Shown: in pieces, positions 52,022 through 61,966 of the stretch
Layout: every line of letters begins with the position of its first letter
Numbering within the stretch: the first letter of the stretch is position 1
Assembly: GCF_014697415.1 (NCBI RefSeq)
Contig: NZ_JACJRT010000007.1
Span: 227,674-291,673, forward strand
Direction: 5' to 3'
DNA from: Cyanobium sp. FACHB-13342
GTDB taxonomy: Bacteria; Cyanobacteriota; Cyanobacteriia; PCC-6307; Cyanobiaceae
Length of the DNA stretch: 64,000 nucleotides
Program-made: the position numbers and the translations under genes
Notes under the pieces: model-generated
What the model was told of the DNA's origin: nothing
The model's database searches: none
The model's input: the letters and a program-made list of their open reading frames with translations, nothing else

Positions 52022-54063
52022 AGAACCGGGGCCTGCGCCAGCGGATCATCGGGGCCACCAGCCTGCAGCTGCTGCTGGTGAGTGGCGCGGTAGGTGGCCT
52101 GGCCTATTTCAGTGGCCAACGCAGCGGCTTCAGCCACGCCGAGGCCTACCGCCAACAGGACGCGATCACCGACCTCTCCGACCAGCTCTCCGGCCGCCTG
52201 ATGGCGCCACGGCTGATCAACAACCTCAACGTGCTCGCCATCGAGCAGGGGGAATTTTCCCTGCGCGACTTCGACGCCATGGGGAAGCGGTTCTGGCGAC
52301 AGATGCAGCTGTTCCCCGTGGGCTACATCAACTGGGGCAACACCCGCGGGGAGTTTCTCGGCGTGGAGCGGCTCGACAGCGGTGCCTTCGTGCTCAACGA
52401 AGACGCCCTCGCCAGCCCGCTGGGCAAGGGCACCCTCGGCATCTACGCCCTGGGGCCCAAAGGGGAGCGGGGCCGGCTGCTGGAGCAGGTGTCCGGCATG
52501 ACCGCCACCCATGAGGAGCCCTGGTACGTCGAGACCGTGAAGGCCGGCAAAGCCACCTGGAGCTCGATCTACCAGTGGGAAGACAAGCCCGAGGTGCTGG
52601 CGATCTCCTACAACCAACCGATCTACGACTCCCAGCGGCGGCTGTTGGGCGTCATCGGCGTCGACTTCGTGCTCAGCCAGCTCAGCGCCTGGTTGGCGGA
52701 GGTGTGGCAAGACCAGAAGGGCTTCGCCCTGATTGTGGAACGCGACGGCATGGTGGTCGCCAGCTCCAGGCCCGGGTTCACCAGCAGCGGCCAGGAAGCC
52801 ACCGCCAAGCGGGTGCGGCTTGACCAACTCCCCAACCCCCTGGTGCAAGCCACGAGCCGCCGCTTCTTCGCCAAGACGCCAACGGGCAGCCTGCAACTCC
52901 AGCCCCCGGCGCTGCCTGAGCCCAACCGGCAGGGCGCCCAGGCCATCCACCTCAAGGGCACCACCTACCTGGTGGATGTCCATCCCTGGGGCCAGGCGGA
53001 AGGCCTGAACTGGCTGCTGATCACGGCCACCCGATCGGATCAGATCGTGCAGGCCAGTCAGCGCTATACCCTGATCGCCCTGCTGCTGAGCCTGGCCGCC
53101 GTGACCACCGCCGTGGTGGTGACCATCCGGGTGGGCGATTGGCTCCTGGCCCCGCTGGAGCTGCTGCGCCGGCGCTGCCAGAGCGCCACGGCACAGGTGG
53201 GCCAGCAGGACGCTGCGCTGAGCTTTGAAGCCCAACTTCCCGAAGGCACCGCCACCGAAATCGAGGCCGTATCCCAGGCCTTCGCGACTTTGGTGGAGCG
53301 GCTGATCCAGGCCCGACGGCAGCTGGGGGAGGCGATCGAGCGGGAACGCCTCAAGGATGCCCAAACCGTGCTGGTGCTTGAGGACAAACTCAAGAGCAGC
53401 CTCCAGGCAGCCGCCATCGCCCATGAAATCAACCTGCCCCTCAGCACCCTGTTGCTGAACAGCAAGTTGCTGCTGGGTCAGAACAACGTGTCCCTGCCCG
53501 CTCCCCTGGGCAGCCACCTGCGCTCCATCGCCGACAACGCCGATGCGGTGGTGACCACGATCGAAAAAATGCGCACCCTGCTGCGCAACGTGCAGACCCA
53601 CCACCAGAGGCTCAACCTGGCCAACGTGGCCCGCAGCGCCCTGCTTTACGTCGCTCCCAGCCTCCAGGCTGCCGGCATCACGGTGCGGCGCGAAGGGCTG
53701 GAGGGAAACCATCCGGTGCTGGGGGACGCCGCCCAGATCCAGATCGCCCTCGTCAACCTGCTGCGCAACGCCCTTGAGGCCCTCGAGGGTGCCACGAGCA
53801 GCCCGGCCGAAATCGCGGTGAGCCTCCACGACCACGGCGACACCGTGGTGCTGACCGTGGACGACAACGGGCCCGGATTCCTGGCCCCGGAATCGGCCCT
53901 CGAACCCCTCGAGACCAGCAAACCCCTGGGCAGCGGCCTGGGGCTGTTTGTGGTGCAAACCACCATGGACAACCACGGGGGCACCCTGGACATCGGTCGT
54001 TCGGCCCTAGGGGGAGCCCAGGTGCGGCTGCGCTTTCCCCAAGCTCCAGCCCAGCCGATTTGA
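52018..54063 (+). CDS. Sensor histidine kinase with periplasmic sensing domain
   Basis: A 681-residue kinase. It has an N-terminal helix (about residues 12-32), a long periplasmic PDC/Cache-like domain (about 35-340, with EEPWYVETVKAGKATWSSIY and GVIGVDFVLSQLS), a second helix near 348-366, a HAMP-like linker, the phospho-His in AAAIAHEINLPLSTLLLNS, and an ATPase domain (ALVNLLRNALEAL, VDDNGPGF, GSGLGLFVVQ). It pairs with the response regulator just upstream. The signal is unknown. Confidence 0.92.
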   Translation: MKNRGLRQRIIGATSLQLLLVSGAVGGLAYFSGQRSGFSHAEAYRQQDAITDLSDQLSGRLMAPRLINNLNVLAIEQGEFSLRDFDAMGKRFWRQMQLFPVGYINWGNTRGEFLGVERLDSGAFVLNEDALASPLGKGTLGIYALGPKGERGRLLEQVSGMTATHEEPWYVETVKAGKATWSSIYQWEDKPEVLAISYNQPIYDSQRRLLGVIGVDFVLSQLSAWLAEVWQDQKGFALIVERDGMVVASSRPGFTSSGQEATAKRVRLDQLPNPLVQATSRRFFAKTPTGSLQLQPPALPEPNRQGAQAIHLKGTTYLVDVHPWGQAEGLNWLLITATRSDQIVQASQRYTLIALLLSLAAVTTAVVVTIRVGDWLLAPLELLRRRCQSATAQVGQQDAALSFEAQLPEGTATEIEAVSQAFATLVERLIQARRQLGEAIERERLKDAQTVLVLEDKLKSSLQAAAIAHEINLPLSTLLLNSKLLLGQNNVSLPAPLGSHLRSIADNADAVVTTIEKMRTLLRNVQTHHQRLNLANVARSALLYVAPSLQAAGITVRREGLEGNHPVLGDAAQIQIALVNLLRNALEALEGATSSPAEIAVSLHDHGDTVVLTVDDNGPGFLAPESALEPLETSKPLGSGLGLFVVQTTMDNHGGTLDIGRSALGGAQVRLRFPQAPAQPI

Positions 54064-54187
54064 GGCCCTCCGGGTGAATCAGGTCACCCAGCACATGCAT
54101 ACGCCTATCTACCTACCCAGAACGGTGTAGCTGGTCCTTGGAGGGGCTGACCGACTCCATACGGTCGACGAACCAGGGCTGATCGGT

Positions 54188-54886
54188 ATGCGCGACATCC
54201 TGATCGACGGCATCCCGGTGCTGGATCTGCTGGAAATCACCGCCAGCACCGGCAGCGTGGCAGCCCTCACCCGCTGCGACCAGAGCTCCATCTCCCGGCT
54301 CTACCGGCATGCCAGCCAGCAGCTCGGCCTGGACTTCCGCAAGACCAACGGCCACTACCGGGCCCATGCCAACCTCGCCATCCTGCGGTCGTTGCGGCAG
54401 GCCTCCCAGCTCCTGCGCCTGAACCAGGCCGGCGGCCAGCCACGCTGGCTGGGGAACCCCTGGAACAGCGAGACCCTGCAGTCGGTGGGGGGCACCGGGC
54501 CCCTGCCCCGCCCCTGGCACGGGGAACAGCGCACGCTGGAGCTGTTGCGCGAACGGGTGCTGGATCTGGCGGTGATCAACGGCCTCGATACCTTGCCCCC
54601 AGGCTGGGAGGACAGCCGCTGGCCCTTCCGCTTCGGCGACTGGGTGGCCATCGGCCTGGTGCGCTACCCGATCACACGCAGCTCTCGCTCCGATCACCAC
54701 CCCCTGCACCAGCCAGGGCCCAGGGTTGACGACGACGCGCCCCTGCTCCCCTGCGGCAGCGATCTGGATGCGGTTGTGCTGCTCCACGAGCACCTGGATC
54801 ACCCCGCCATTCAGCACCTCCTGGGCCGGATCCGCCAGGCCTACCGCGACGCCTACCGGCACCAGTCGACGCTGGCCTGGCTCTGA
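54188..54886 (+). CDS. LysR-like HTH transcriptional regulator
   Basis: A 232-residue protein. The N-terminal helix-turn-helix (LLEITASTGSVAALTRCDQ, SSISRLYRHASQQLGLDF) has the LysR layout. The rest (about residues 95-232) is shorter than a usual LysR effector domain and has LDLAVINGLDTLPPG and LDAVVLLHEH. It lies after the two-component pair and before the aldehyde dehydrogenase, which may be a target. Its ligand is unknown. Confidence 0.7.
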   Translation: MRDILIDGIPVLDLLEITASTGSVAALTRCDQSSISRLYRHASQQLGLDFRKTNGHYRAHANLAILRSLRQASQLLRLNQAGGQPRWLGNPWNSETLQSVGGTGPLPRPWHGEQRTLELLRERVLDLAVINGLDTLPPGWEDSRWPFRFGDWVAIGLVRYPITRSSRSDHHPLHQPGPRVDDDAPLLPCGSDLDAVVLLHEHLDHPAIQHLLGRIRQAYRDAYRHQSTLAWL

Positions 54887-54940
54887 GCCGCCACAGAAGT
54901 CGCGCCCATTTGCCAGCGTGGAGACCGTTGCCCTAAATCC

Positions 54941-56341
54941 TTGTCCCCAGCCCTCACCACCACCCCCCTGCTGGTGACATCGATCGCGGCGATGCGGGCC
55001 CCCGTGGATGCGGGCCAGACCCGCCCCCTGGCCTGGCGCCTCGAGCAGCTTGATCGCCTGGGCAGCCTGTTGCGCGAGCACGAGGCTGAGGTGCTCGAAG
55101 CCCTGGCCGCCGACCTGGGCAAACCACCGCTGGAGGCCACGTTTGAACTGGTGGCGGTGCGCCAGGAGCTGGCCCTCACCCGCCGAAAACTGAAGGCCTG
55201 GATGGCGCCGCGGGTGATCGGGGTAGACGCGAGCCTGCGGCCGGGCCAAGCCTGGGTGCAGGCCGAACCCCTCGGCTGCGTGTTGATCATCGGCCCCTGG
55301 AACTATCCCTTCCAGCTCTGCCTGCAACCCCTGGTGAGTGTCCTGGCGGCGGGGAACACCGCCGTGCTCAAGCCCTCCGAGCATGCCCCTCGCACCGCCG
55401 AACTCCTGGCGCGCTGCATTCCGGCGGCCTTCCCCGCCGATGTGGTGCAGGTGGTGACCGGCGATGGAACCGTGGCCGCCGCCCTGCTGGAGGAGCGGTT
55501 CGACCACATCTTCTTCACCGGCGGCGGCCGGGTGGGGCGGCTGGTGATGGCAGCCGCGGCCCGCCATCTCACCCCCGTCACCCTGGAGCTGGGGGGCAAA
55601 AGTCCAGCCATCGTGCTCGCCGATGCCGACATCGCCACCACCGCCCGGCGACTGGCCTGGGGCAAGGGACTGAACGCCGGCCAAACCTGCATCGCCCCCG
55701 ACCACCTGCTGGTGCAGCCCGCGGTACGCCAAGCCCTGGTGAACGCCATCGCCGCCGAGTGGACCCGCTTCTACGGCGCCGATCCCCTGACCAGCGACGA
55801 CCTGGGGGCCATCGTCAATGACGCCCAGTTTCAGCGACTGGAAAGCCTGCTGGCGGGCGCCCGCGAGCGCGGCCAGGTGTTGGCGGGCGGGCGTTGCGAT
55901 CCGGAGCACCGCCGCATCGAACCCACGCTGGTGGCGGTGGCGAGCAGCGACGATCCGCTGATGCAGGAGGAGCTCTTTGGTCCGATCCTGCCGGTGCTGG
56001 AGGTCTCCGACCTGGAGGCCGCCCTGGCCGAGGTGCGCAGCCGGCCCAAGCCCCTGGCGCTCTATCTGTTCAGTTCCAACCGCCCCGCCCAGGACCGCAC
56101 CCTCGCCACCACCAGCTCCGGCGGGGTGTGCTTCAACGACGTGGTGCTGCAGGTCGGTTGCACCGGCCTTCCCTTCGGCGGTGTCGGGGAGAGTGGCATG
56201 GGCAACTATCACGGCCAGGCCGGCTTCCTCACCTTCTCCCACCAGCGCGCGGTGCTGCGACGCCCCTTCTGGCTGGATCTGCCCTTCCGCTATCCCCCCT
56301 ATGCCGGGAAACTGGCCTTGGTGAAACGGCTGTTGGGCTGA
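54941..56341 (+). CDS. Aldehyde dehydrogenase family protein
   Basis: A 466-residue NAD(P)-dependent ALDH, closest in layout to the ALDH3 (fatty-aldehyde) type. It has [27 protein letters not shown] (Glu) and [15 protein letters not shown] (catalytic Cys), [12 protein letters not shown], and the C-terminal [16 protein letters not shown]. The C-terminal tail is basic and hydrophobic (LVKRLLG), as in membrane-associated members. The TTG at 54941 is used; GTG 54974 and ATG 54992 are alternatives. It may oxidise fatty aldehydes from alkane/lipid turnover, which is inferred. Confidence 0.9.
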   Translation: MSPALTTTPLLVTSIAAMRAPVDAGQTRPLAWRLEQLDRLGSLLREHEAEVLEALAADLGKPPLEATFELVAVRQELALTRRKLKAWMAPRVIGVDASLRPGQAWVQAEPLGCVLIIGPWNYPFQLCLQPLVSVLAAGNTAVLKPSEHAPRTAELLARCIPAAFPADVVQVVTGDGTVAAALLEERFDHIFFTGGGRVGRLVMAAAARHLTPVTLELGGKSPAIVLADADIATTARRLAWGKGLNAGQTCIAPDHLLVQPAVRQALVNAIAAEWTRFYGADPLTSDDLGAIVNDAQFQRLESLLAGARERGQVLAGGRCDPEHRRIEPTLVAVASSDDPLMQEELFGPILPVLEVSDLEAALAEVRSRPKPLALYLFSSNRPAQDRTLATTSSGGVCFNDVVLQVGCTGLPFGGVGESGMGNYHGQAGFLTFSHQRAVLRRPFWLDLPFRYPPYAGKLALVKRLLG

Positions 56342-56442
56342 TCGGGCTGGGGCGATCAGAACCTTTGATGCGCCGATCAGGGCCGGGGACTGGATGGGAC
56401 AGGACAGCCCCCTTAACGTTCCGGCAGCTATGCGTAGTGTCC

Positions 56443-57945
56443 ATGCGTCGCTCCCTTGCCGCCCTGGCCCTAGCCGTGGTGTTGCCACTGCCCGGCCTGG
56501 CCCCATCTGCGGCCCTGGCTGACGTGGTGGTGAAACCGGGGGAAACCCTCTCGGAAATTGCCGATCGCCACGGCGTCAGCCTCACCCGGCTGATGCAGGC
56601 CAACGGCATCAGCAATCCCAACCTGGTGGTGGCGGGCCAGACGCTGGTGGTGCCGGGAGCCCGCAGCAGCGCAGCGGCACCGAGCTCCGGGCGCTCCACG
56701 GGCCGTGTCACCGTGCAGCCGGGTGAGACCCTCTCGGAAATTGCCGACCGCCACGGCGTCAGCCTCACCCGGCTGATGCAGGCCAACGGCATCAGCAATC
56801 CCAACCTGGTGGTGGCGGGCCAGACGCTGGTGGTGCCGGGGGCCCGCAGCAGCGCCAGCGCAGCTGTCCCACGCCCCCTGCCCACGGCCCCGTACACCGT
56901 CAAAAGCGGGGAAACCCTCTCCGAAATCGCCGATCGCTTCGGCACCAGCACCGACCGCCTGATCCAGCTCAACCGGATCGCCAACCCCAACCTGGTGGTG
57001 GCTGGCACGCGCCTGGCCATCCCAGGCCGGCCCTCTGCGGCAGCAACCCCACGCAGCAAGGCCGGTGCCAAGGAGCACGTGGTGCGCAGCGGCGAAAGCC
57101 TCTCCACGATTGCCGACAGCTACGGCCTGCCCGTTGAGAAGCTGGTGGCCCTCAACAAGCTCGACGACCCCGACCTGGTCGTCTCCGGCACCCGGCTGAA
57201 ACTGCAGGCCCCGCCCCCCGTCAAGGCCCCCGTCAAAGCCCCGGTCAAAACAGCTGCCAAGCCAACTCACAAACCCTCGCCCAAAGCCCCTTCACTGGCA
57301 GCAGCCAAACCCGTCGTCCAAGCCAAGCCCAAACCCACCGCAGCCACAGCATCAGCATCAGCGCCCGCAGCTCCGAAACCAGTGGCGACGGCGACCGCGA
57401 CACCGGCTGTGCAACCCGCTGTGCAGCCCGCTGTGCAAGCCATGCAGTCCGCTCCCCGTCCCCAGCCCACGGCTACGGCTACGGCTCAAGCAAACCCCTC
57501 CAGCAGCGCGGTCGCCAGCAAGCCCGCCACCAGCCTCGCCAAAGCCACCACGGGCGTCGCAGCAACAACTGCTGCCATGACAGCCGCCAACACAACCACC
57601 GCGCCCAAGCCAGAAGCCGCCAAGCCCAAGCCAGCCATCACCAAACCAGCCACCGCAGCCCGACCCAGCGCCACCAGCAAGGTGGCCGCCAGCAAACCGC
57701 TGGGGCCCGACTGGCGCAGCTACGGCCCGCTCCAGGTGGATTGGGCCAACTGGCAGCCCATGGGCGGCAGCTACGTGGCACCCACGCTCAACAGCGATGG
57801 CAAACCGGTTTATCTGGCCGTCAACTGCGGAGCCCGCAAGCTCAACGCCACCAGCCAGTCGGGCCAGTGGAAGAGCTGGGATGCCCCCCAAACCGACTTC
57901 GAGGAGCAGCTGATCAGCGACATCTGCAAAGCCCGCGCCAGCTAG
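56443..57945 (+). CDS. Secreted multi-LysM protein with Ala/Pro/Lys-rich linker
   Basis: A 500-residue protein. It has a signal peptide (residues 1-25, ending AALA), four LysM domains (about 26-75, 87-136, 147-195 and 207-250), a low-complexity linker of about 160 residues rich in Ala, Pro, Lys and Thr ([11 protein letters not shown] and related runs), and a C-terminal domain of about 80 residues ([20 protein letters not shown] and [15 protein letters not shown]). The first two LysM domains are almost identical in DNA. LysM binds peptidoglycan, so a wall-associated role is likely; no catalytic domain is recognised. Confidence 0.85.
   Translation: MRRSLAALALAVVLPLPGLAPSAALADVVVKPGETLSEIADRHGVSLTRLMQANGISNPNLVVAGQTLVVPGARSSAAAPSSGRSTGRVTVQPGETLSEIADRHGVSLTRLMQANGISNPNLVVAGQTLVVPGARSSASAAVPRPLPTAPYTVKSGETLSEIADRFGTSTDRLIQLNRIANPNLVVAGTRLAIPGRPSAAATPRSKAGAKEHVVRSGESLSTIADSYGLPVEKLVALNKLDDPDLVVSGTRLKLQAPPPVKAPVKAPVKTAAKPTHKPSPKAPSLAAAKPVVQAKPKPTAATASASAPAAPKPVATATATPAVQPAVQPAVQAMQSAPRPQPTATATAQANPSSSAVASKPATSLAKATTGVAATTAAMTAANTTTAPKPEAAKPKPAITKPATAARPSATSKVAASKPLGPDWRSYGPLQVDWANWQPMGGSYVAPTLNSDGKPVYLAVNCGARKLNATSQSGQWKSWDAPQTDFEEQLISDICKARAS
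56545..56855 (+). repeat. Recent tandem duplication of a LysM-coding segment
   Basis: A 128-bp block at 56545-56672 recurs at 56728-56855 with a period of 183 bp and only two differences. Each block encodes most of one LysM domain. Confidence 0.9.
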
Positions 57946-57958
57946 GCATGCCGAGGGC

Positions 57959-59383
57959 TCAGGCGGCCCAGTGCAACGGCCAGGGTTGGCGTCGGTAGCG
58001 CCGGCCCGAGGCCCGCAGATAGAGGCGCTGGGCCCCGTCATCGCTCTCCCTGAGCAACTCCTCCTGCACCAGCCGCCGCAGCAGCCAGCCCCAGCGGGCT
58101 TCCTGGTGGAAGCGCTCTCCACCGGCCGCCCCCGCAGCCAGGTCTTCAGCCAGGCTGCGCAGATCCCGCCCCGGCCTGGCCTCCAGGGCCTCCAACGCCT
58201 CAGCCACCTCCCCACCCCAATCCCGGCGCTCCGCCTGGCTCTGGCAGTTGTCGCAGCGGCCGCAGGCCGCGGCCAGCTCCCCAACGGCGAGCAACAGGGC
58301 CTGCTCCCGACAGCCCTCGCCCTCCGCCACCGCCTCCATCCGCCGCAGTTGCTGCTGGGCCAGCTCCAGCCGTGGCTGCTCCTGCTGGCCCTGGGCCGAC
58401 CCCACCCCGCGAATCGCCCAGCCCAGGCTGGTGCGATCGGCCGGGTCGTAGAGCACCAGGCAGCGGGCCGGCAGACCATCCCGCCCCGCGCGGCCCGACT
58501 CCTGCAAATAGCCCTCCGCACTGGCGGGCAGGTCCAGGTGCAGCACCAGGCCCACGTCGGGACGATCGACCCCCATGCCAAAAGCCACGGTGGCCACCAG
58601 CACCGGCCGGGGCTGGTGCTGGAAGTGCTCCAGGGCCAGCTGGCGGCTTTCCGGATCCATGCCGGCGTGATAGGCAATCGCCTCCAGCCCGGCCCCCGTC
58701 AAACGGGCCGCCCACAGCTCCACCGTGCGGCGGGTGCGGGCGTAGATCAACACCGCCCCCCGTGCCGCCCGCACCGCGTCCAGCACCAGCGGCAAGGGGT
58801 CTTCGGGCCGGCGCTGCATGCCATACACGAGGTTGGTGCGACGGGCCGAGCGCACCTGGATCAGCGGCCGGCGCAACTGGAGCAGGCGGATGATGTCGGC
58901 CCGCACCTGGGGCGCCGCCGTGGCACTGAGCGCCACCAGGGGAACGCCCGGGCATTGGGCCCGCAACTGGCCCAGGCGGCGGTAATCGGGGCGGAAATCA
59001 TGGCCCCAGGCACTGATGCAGTGGGCCTCATCCACCGCCAACGCCACCAGCTGGCCGCTGTCCAGCACGTCGTCGAGCAGCTGGCGGGTGGCCTCCGCCT
59101 GCAGCCGCTCCGGGGCGAGGTAGAGCAGGCGCAGCTGGTTGTCCCGCAGGCGCTCCAACAGGCGGCGGCGCTCCGGCAGGGCCAGACCGCCATGGAGGCA
59201 GGCCGCCGGAATGCCGCGGCGCTGCAGCTGCCCCACCTGGTCCTGCATCAGGGCCACCAGGGGCGAAATCACCAGCACCAACCCTCCCCGCACCAGGGCC
59301 GGCAGCTGATAACAGAGCGACTTGCCCCCACCGGTGGGCAACACGGCCAGACAGTCCTGACCGGCCAGCAGGGCCTCCACCAC
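57959..59383 (-). CDS. recQ: ATP-dependent DNA helicase RecQ (N-terminus uncertain)
   Basis: At least 474 residues of a superfamily 2 helicase: LPTGGGKSLCYQLPAL (Walker A), VDEAHCISAWGHDFRPDYRR (DEAH), SATAAPQVRADI, GVDRPDVGLVLHLDLPAS and QESGRAGRDGLPARC, then a zinc-binding region (CREQALLL, CGRCDNCQ) and a short winged-helix part. RecQ unwinds recombination and repair intermediates. Homology continues upstream of the GTG at 59383 (LERALERHFGWTDFRPGQ, up to about 59450), but this stretch has no ATG, GTG or TTG in frame; see findings. Confidence 0.92.
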   Translation of the reverse strand: MVEALLAGQDCLAVLPTGGGKSLCYQLPALVRGGLVLVISPLVALMQDQVGQLQRRGIPAACLHGGLALPERRRLLERLRDNQLRLLYLAPERLQAEATRQLLDDVLDSGQLVALAVDEAHCISAWGHDFRPDYRRLGQLRAQCPGVPLVALSATAAPQVRADIIRLLQLRRPLIQVRSARRTNLVYGMQRRPEDPLPLVLDAVRAARGAVLIYARTRRTVELWAARLTGAGLEAIAYHAGMDPESRQLALEHFQHQPRPVLVATVAFGMGVDRPDVGLVLHLDLPASAEGYLQESGRAGRDGLPARCLVLYDPADRTSLGWAIRGVGSAQGQQEQPRLELAQQQLRRMEAVAEGEGCREQALLLAVGELAAACGRCDNCQSQAERRDWGGEVAEALEALEARPGRDLRSLAEDLAAGAAGGERFHQEARWGWLLRRLVQEELLRESDDGAQRLYLRASGRRYRRQPWPLHWAA

Positions 59384-59570
59384 CTGTCGCTGGCCGGGCC
59401 GAAAATCCGTCCAGCCGAAGTGGCGCTCCAGGGCCCGCTCCAGGGGATCGCGATCGAGGGCATTCAGCTCGATGGGGTCCGGCTTGATGGGGTAAGGCTT
59501 GGTGGGGTCCTGCTCAGCGATGGGCCCTACCGGTAGTGCGACATGACCTTAGCCGCCACCAGATGCAGGG

Positions 59571-60617
59571 TCAGGGCAGGGGTGGCGGCTCCAGCTGGTC
59601 CGGCGATTCCTCCACCAGCTGCAGACGCACCCGTTTGCCACCCGCCAGCTCCCCCAGGGACACCCGCAGGGTGCTGCCGCTGAGCGATTGCAGGGCCGTG
59701 AGCAGGTCCCGCAGGTGGGGCGTGCTGCTGCCGCTCTCCACCCAGAGGCGCTCCTGCAGGCCGCCCAGCCGCCGCCAGCTGGTGTGGAGCTTGAGCACGG
59801 CACTCTCCAGCGCCTGGGCCTGACCCACCGCATCGGCCAACAGGCCCAGGGCATCGAGCCGCTGGGCCTCCTGCAGGGCCTTTTCAAAATCCAGCTCCCC
59901 CTGCTGGAAGGCCCGCACCGCCAGAGCGGCCTCCGCCGCCTTGCTGAGCCAGCGGGCCGTGCTGGTCACATCCTTCACCCGCTCGAGCTCGGGCTCCTCG
60001 CGCAGCACCCGCCGCAGGTCCTCCTGCTGCTCCTCCGGCAACTTGGCCAGCTCCTTCACCAGGGGGGCCACGGCCCGCGGTGGCAGCAGGTTTTCCGCCG
60101 TGCGCTGGCGGATCTCCTCGGGCAACAGGGGGCTGGTTGCCGCTGTGAATTCATCGCTCAGCCGCCGTACCTGCTTGCGGGTGATCTGCTGACCCTCATT
60201 GGCCGCCTCACTGATCATCTGCTGCACCTCGGGATCGGCCTGGGCCGTCTCCAGAAAGGCCCGTTTGGAGAAGTTGTTCACGCTGGTTTCCGCCAGCATC
60301 CCCTCACCCACCAGGCTGTCGGCCGACTCGGCCAGCTGGATCAGGGTGTAGGCCCGGGTCTTGCTGATCTCCCGCTCGCGCAGCCACTGCAGGAAGCCGG
60401 TGCCACGCCCCTCGCCACCGCGTTTTTCCCGATCCCGCACCGCCCGCAGAATCCGCCCCCGCCAGATCTCGGTCTGGAGGTCGAAGCGATCGCACACGGC
60501 CCAGGCCTCCTCGAGCCGAGCCAGAAACTCCATCGTGCTGATGGTGTCACTGTCGGGATCGGGCAGTTCGAGGCTCAAAACCGGCGCCGCCGGCACCTCC
60601 GTGGGGGCCATGGCCAT
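59571..60617 (-). CDS. Conserved cyanobacterial HTH/coiled-coil protein
   Basis: A 348-residue soluble protein. A Gly-rich turn [18 protein letters not shown] and [15 protein letters not shown] near residues 70-95 resemble the helix-turn-helix of ParB-type or plasmid-partition proteins, followed by [14 protein letters not shown] and a long helical, charged C-terminal part (about 120-300). I recognise no specific family. DNA binding is inferred. It is divergent from psaE. Confidence 0.55.
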   Translation of the reverse strand: MAMAPTEVPAAPVLSLELPDPDSDTISTMEFLARLEEAWAVCDRFDLQTEIWRGRILRAVRDREKRGGEGRGTGFLQWLREREISKTRAYTLIQLAESADSLVGEGMLAETSVNNFSKRAFLETAQADPEVQQMISEAANEGQQITRKQVRRLSDEFTAATSPLLPEEIRQRTAENLLPPRAVAPLVKELAKLPEEQQEDLRRVLREEPELERVKDVTSTARWLSKAAEAALAVRAFQQGELDFEKALQEAQRLDALGLLADAVGQAQALESAVLKLHTSWRRLGGLQERLWVESGSSTPHLRDLLTALQSLSGSTLRVSLGELAGGKRVRLQLVEESPDQLEPPPLP

Positions 60618-60777
60618 GGGAAGGAGACGGGCTGCGGAAGGGCCGATCGTGCCACGGGCCGGGCGCCGCCCTCATGCGCCACGCGCTGCAAGGGCGACGA
60701 ATCGTGACGCCGGCGCTAGAGCCCCCCAACGCCGCGGCTATCTTACTTCTGGCAGCCACCCGATCTACAGCGCAGCG

Positions 60778-60987
60778 ATGGCCATCTCCCGCGGCGACAA
60801 GGTGCGCATCAAGCGCCCCGAGTCCTACTGGTTCAACGAAGTCGGCACCGTCGCTTCGATCGACACATCCGGCATCCGCTACCCGGTGGTGGTTCGCTTT
60901 GAGAAGGTGAACTACAACGGCTTCAGCGGCTCCGAAGGCGGCATCAACACCAACAACTTCGCCGAGAGCGAGCTCGACAAGGCCTGA
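60778..60987 (+). CDS. psaE: Photosystem I reaction centre subunit IV
   Basis: A 69-residue SH3-like protein on the stromal face of photosystem [41 protein letters not shown] and [19 protein letters not shown]. It helps dock ferredoxin and supports cyclic electron flow. The ATG at 60778 is the canonical start. A strong terminator follows at 61047-61078. Confidence 0.97.
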   Translation: MAISRGDKVRIKRPESYWFNEVGTVASIDTSGIRYPVVVRFEKVNYNGFSGSEGGINTNNFAESELDKA

Positions 60988-61046
60988 GCCTCAGGCTGGC
61001 CTTCCCAACCAAGTCAAAGGGCGCCCCGAGACGCAGCCCAAGAGAC

Positions 61047-61078
61047 GCCCGTGCAACCCTTGGTGGCACGGGCTTTTT
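61047..61078 (+). terminator. Rho-independent terminator after psaE
   Basis: An 8-bp stem GCCCGTGC/GCACGGGC (61047-61054 and 61066-61073) with an 11-nt loop is followed by TTTTT (61074-61078). It lies 60 bp after the psaE stop. Confidence 0.9.
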
Positions 61079-61103
61079 GCTGGGCCCCACTGCGCCTGCA
61101 TCC

Positions 61104-61949
61104 ATGCCGGAACTGCCTGAAGTCGAAACCGTGCGGCGCGGCCTGGAACGGCAGACCCGGGGTTTTGTGATCGACCGGGTGGAGGTGCATCGGCACCGGG
61201 CGATTGCCAGCCCGGCGCCCCCCGCCGCCTTCGCCGCCGCCCTCAGCGAGACGGAAGTGGGAGCCTGGCTGCGGCGGGGCAAATACCTGATGGGCCAGCT
61301 CAGCCGCGATGGCGATGACGCCGGCACCTGGGGGGTGCACCTGCGCATGACCGGCCAGTTCCTCTGGCTCGAGGGCCCGCGCCCGCCCTGTGCCCACACC
61401 AGGGTGCAACTGTTCAATGGAGCTGGCCAGGAACTGCGCTTCATCGACACCCGCAGCTTCGGCCAGATGTGGTGGGTGCCGCCGGGCCAACCCGTGGAGA
61501 GCGTGATCACCGGCCTGCAAAAACTGGGGCCGGAACCCTTCAGCGCGGCCTTCAACCCCTGCTATCTCCGCCAACGGCTGAAGGGCTCCAGCAGGCCGAT
61601 CAAGAACGCCTTGCTCGATCAGTCCCTGGTGGCAGGGGTTGGCAACATCTATGCCGACGAATCGCTGTTTGCCGCGGGCATCCGCCCCCACACCCCCAGT
61701 GGTCGGCTGACCACCACGCAACTGGACCAACTGCACCATGCCCTAGTGGCGGTGCTCGAAACCAGCATTGGAGCCGGGGGCACCACTTTCAGCGACTTCC
61801 GCGACCTCACCGGCAGCAATGGCAACTATGGCGGCGTGGCCTGGGTGTATCGGCGCGGCGGGGAGCCCTGCCGTCGCTGCCACAGCCCCATTCACCGCGA
61901 CAAGCTGGGGGGACGCAGCAGCCACTGGTGCCCGAACTGCCAGCATTAA
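61104..61949 (+). CDS. mutM: Formamidopyrimidine-DNA glycosylase
   Basis: A 281-residue base-excision repair enzyme that removes oxidised purines. It starts MPELPEVETVRRGLERQTRG with catalytic Pro2 and Glu3, has GVHLRMTGQFLW, LLDQSLVAGVGNIYADESLF (the helix-two-turn-helix) and a C-terminal zinc finger CRRCHSPI ... HWCPNCQH. All catalytic residues are present. It lies between the psaE terminator and mtnBC. Confidence 0.96.
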   Translation: MPELPEVETVRRGLERQTRGFVIDRVEVHRHRAIASPAPPAAFAAALSETEVGAWLRRGKYLMGQLSRDGDDAGTWGVHLRMTGQFLWLEGPRPPCAHTRVQLFNGAGQELRFIDTRSFGQMWWVPPGQPVESVITGLQKLGPEPFSAAFNPCYLRQRLKGSSRPIKNALLDQSLVAGVGNIYADESLFAAGIRPHTPSGRLTTTQLDQLHHALVAVLETSIGAGGTTFSDFRDLTGSNGNYGGVAWVYRRGGEPCRRCHSPIHRDKLGGRSSHWCPNCQH

Positions 61950-61966
61950 GCCAACCGCACCCGAGC

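Noticed and set aside
51748..53976. 742-residue minus-strand frame opposite the sensor kinase
   Set aside because: Antisense shadow of a kinase with clear histidine and ATPase motifs.
56470..57270. Minus-strand frames with internal repeats
   Set aside because: The repeats are the reverse complement of the LysM duplication and have no separate meaning.
57200..57700. Possible CRISPR or satellite array
   Set aside because: The short repeats are in-frame low-complexity Ala/Pro/Lys codons of the LysM protein linker, with no unique spacers of constant length.
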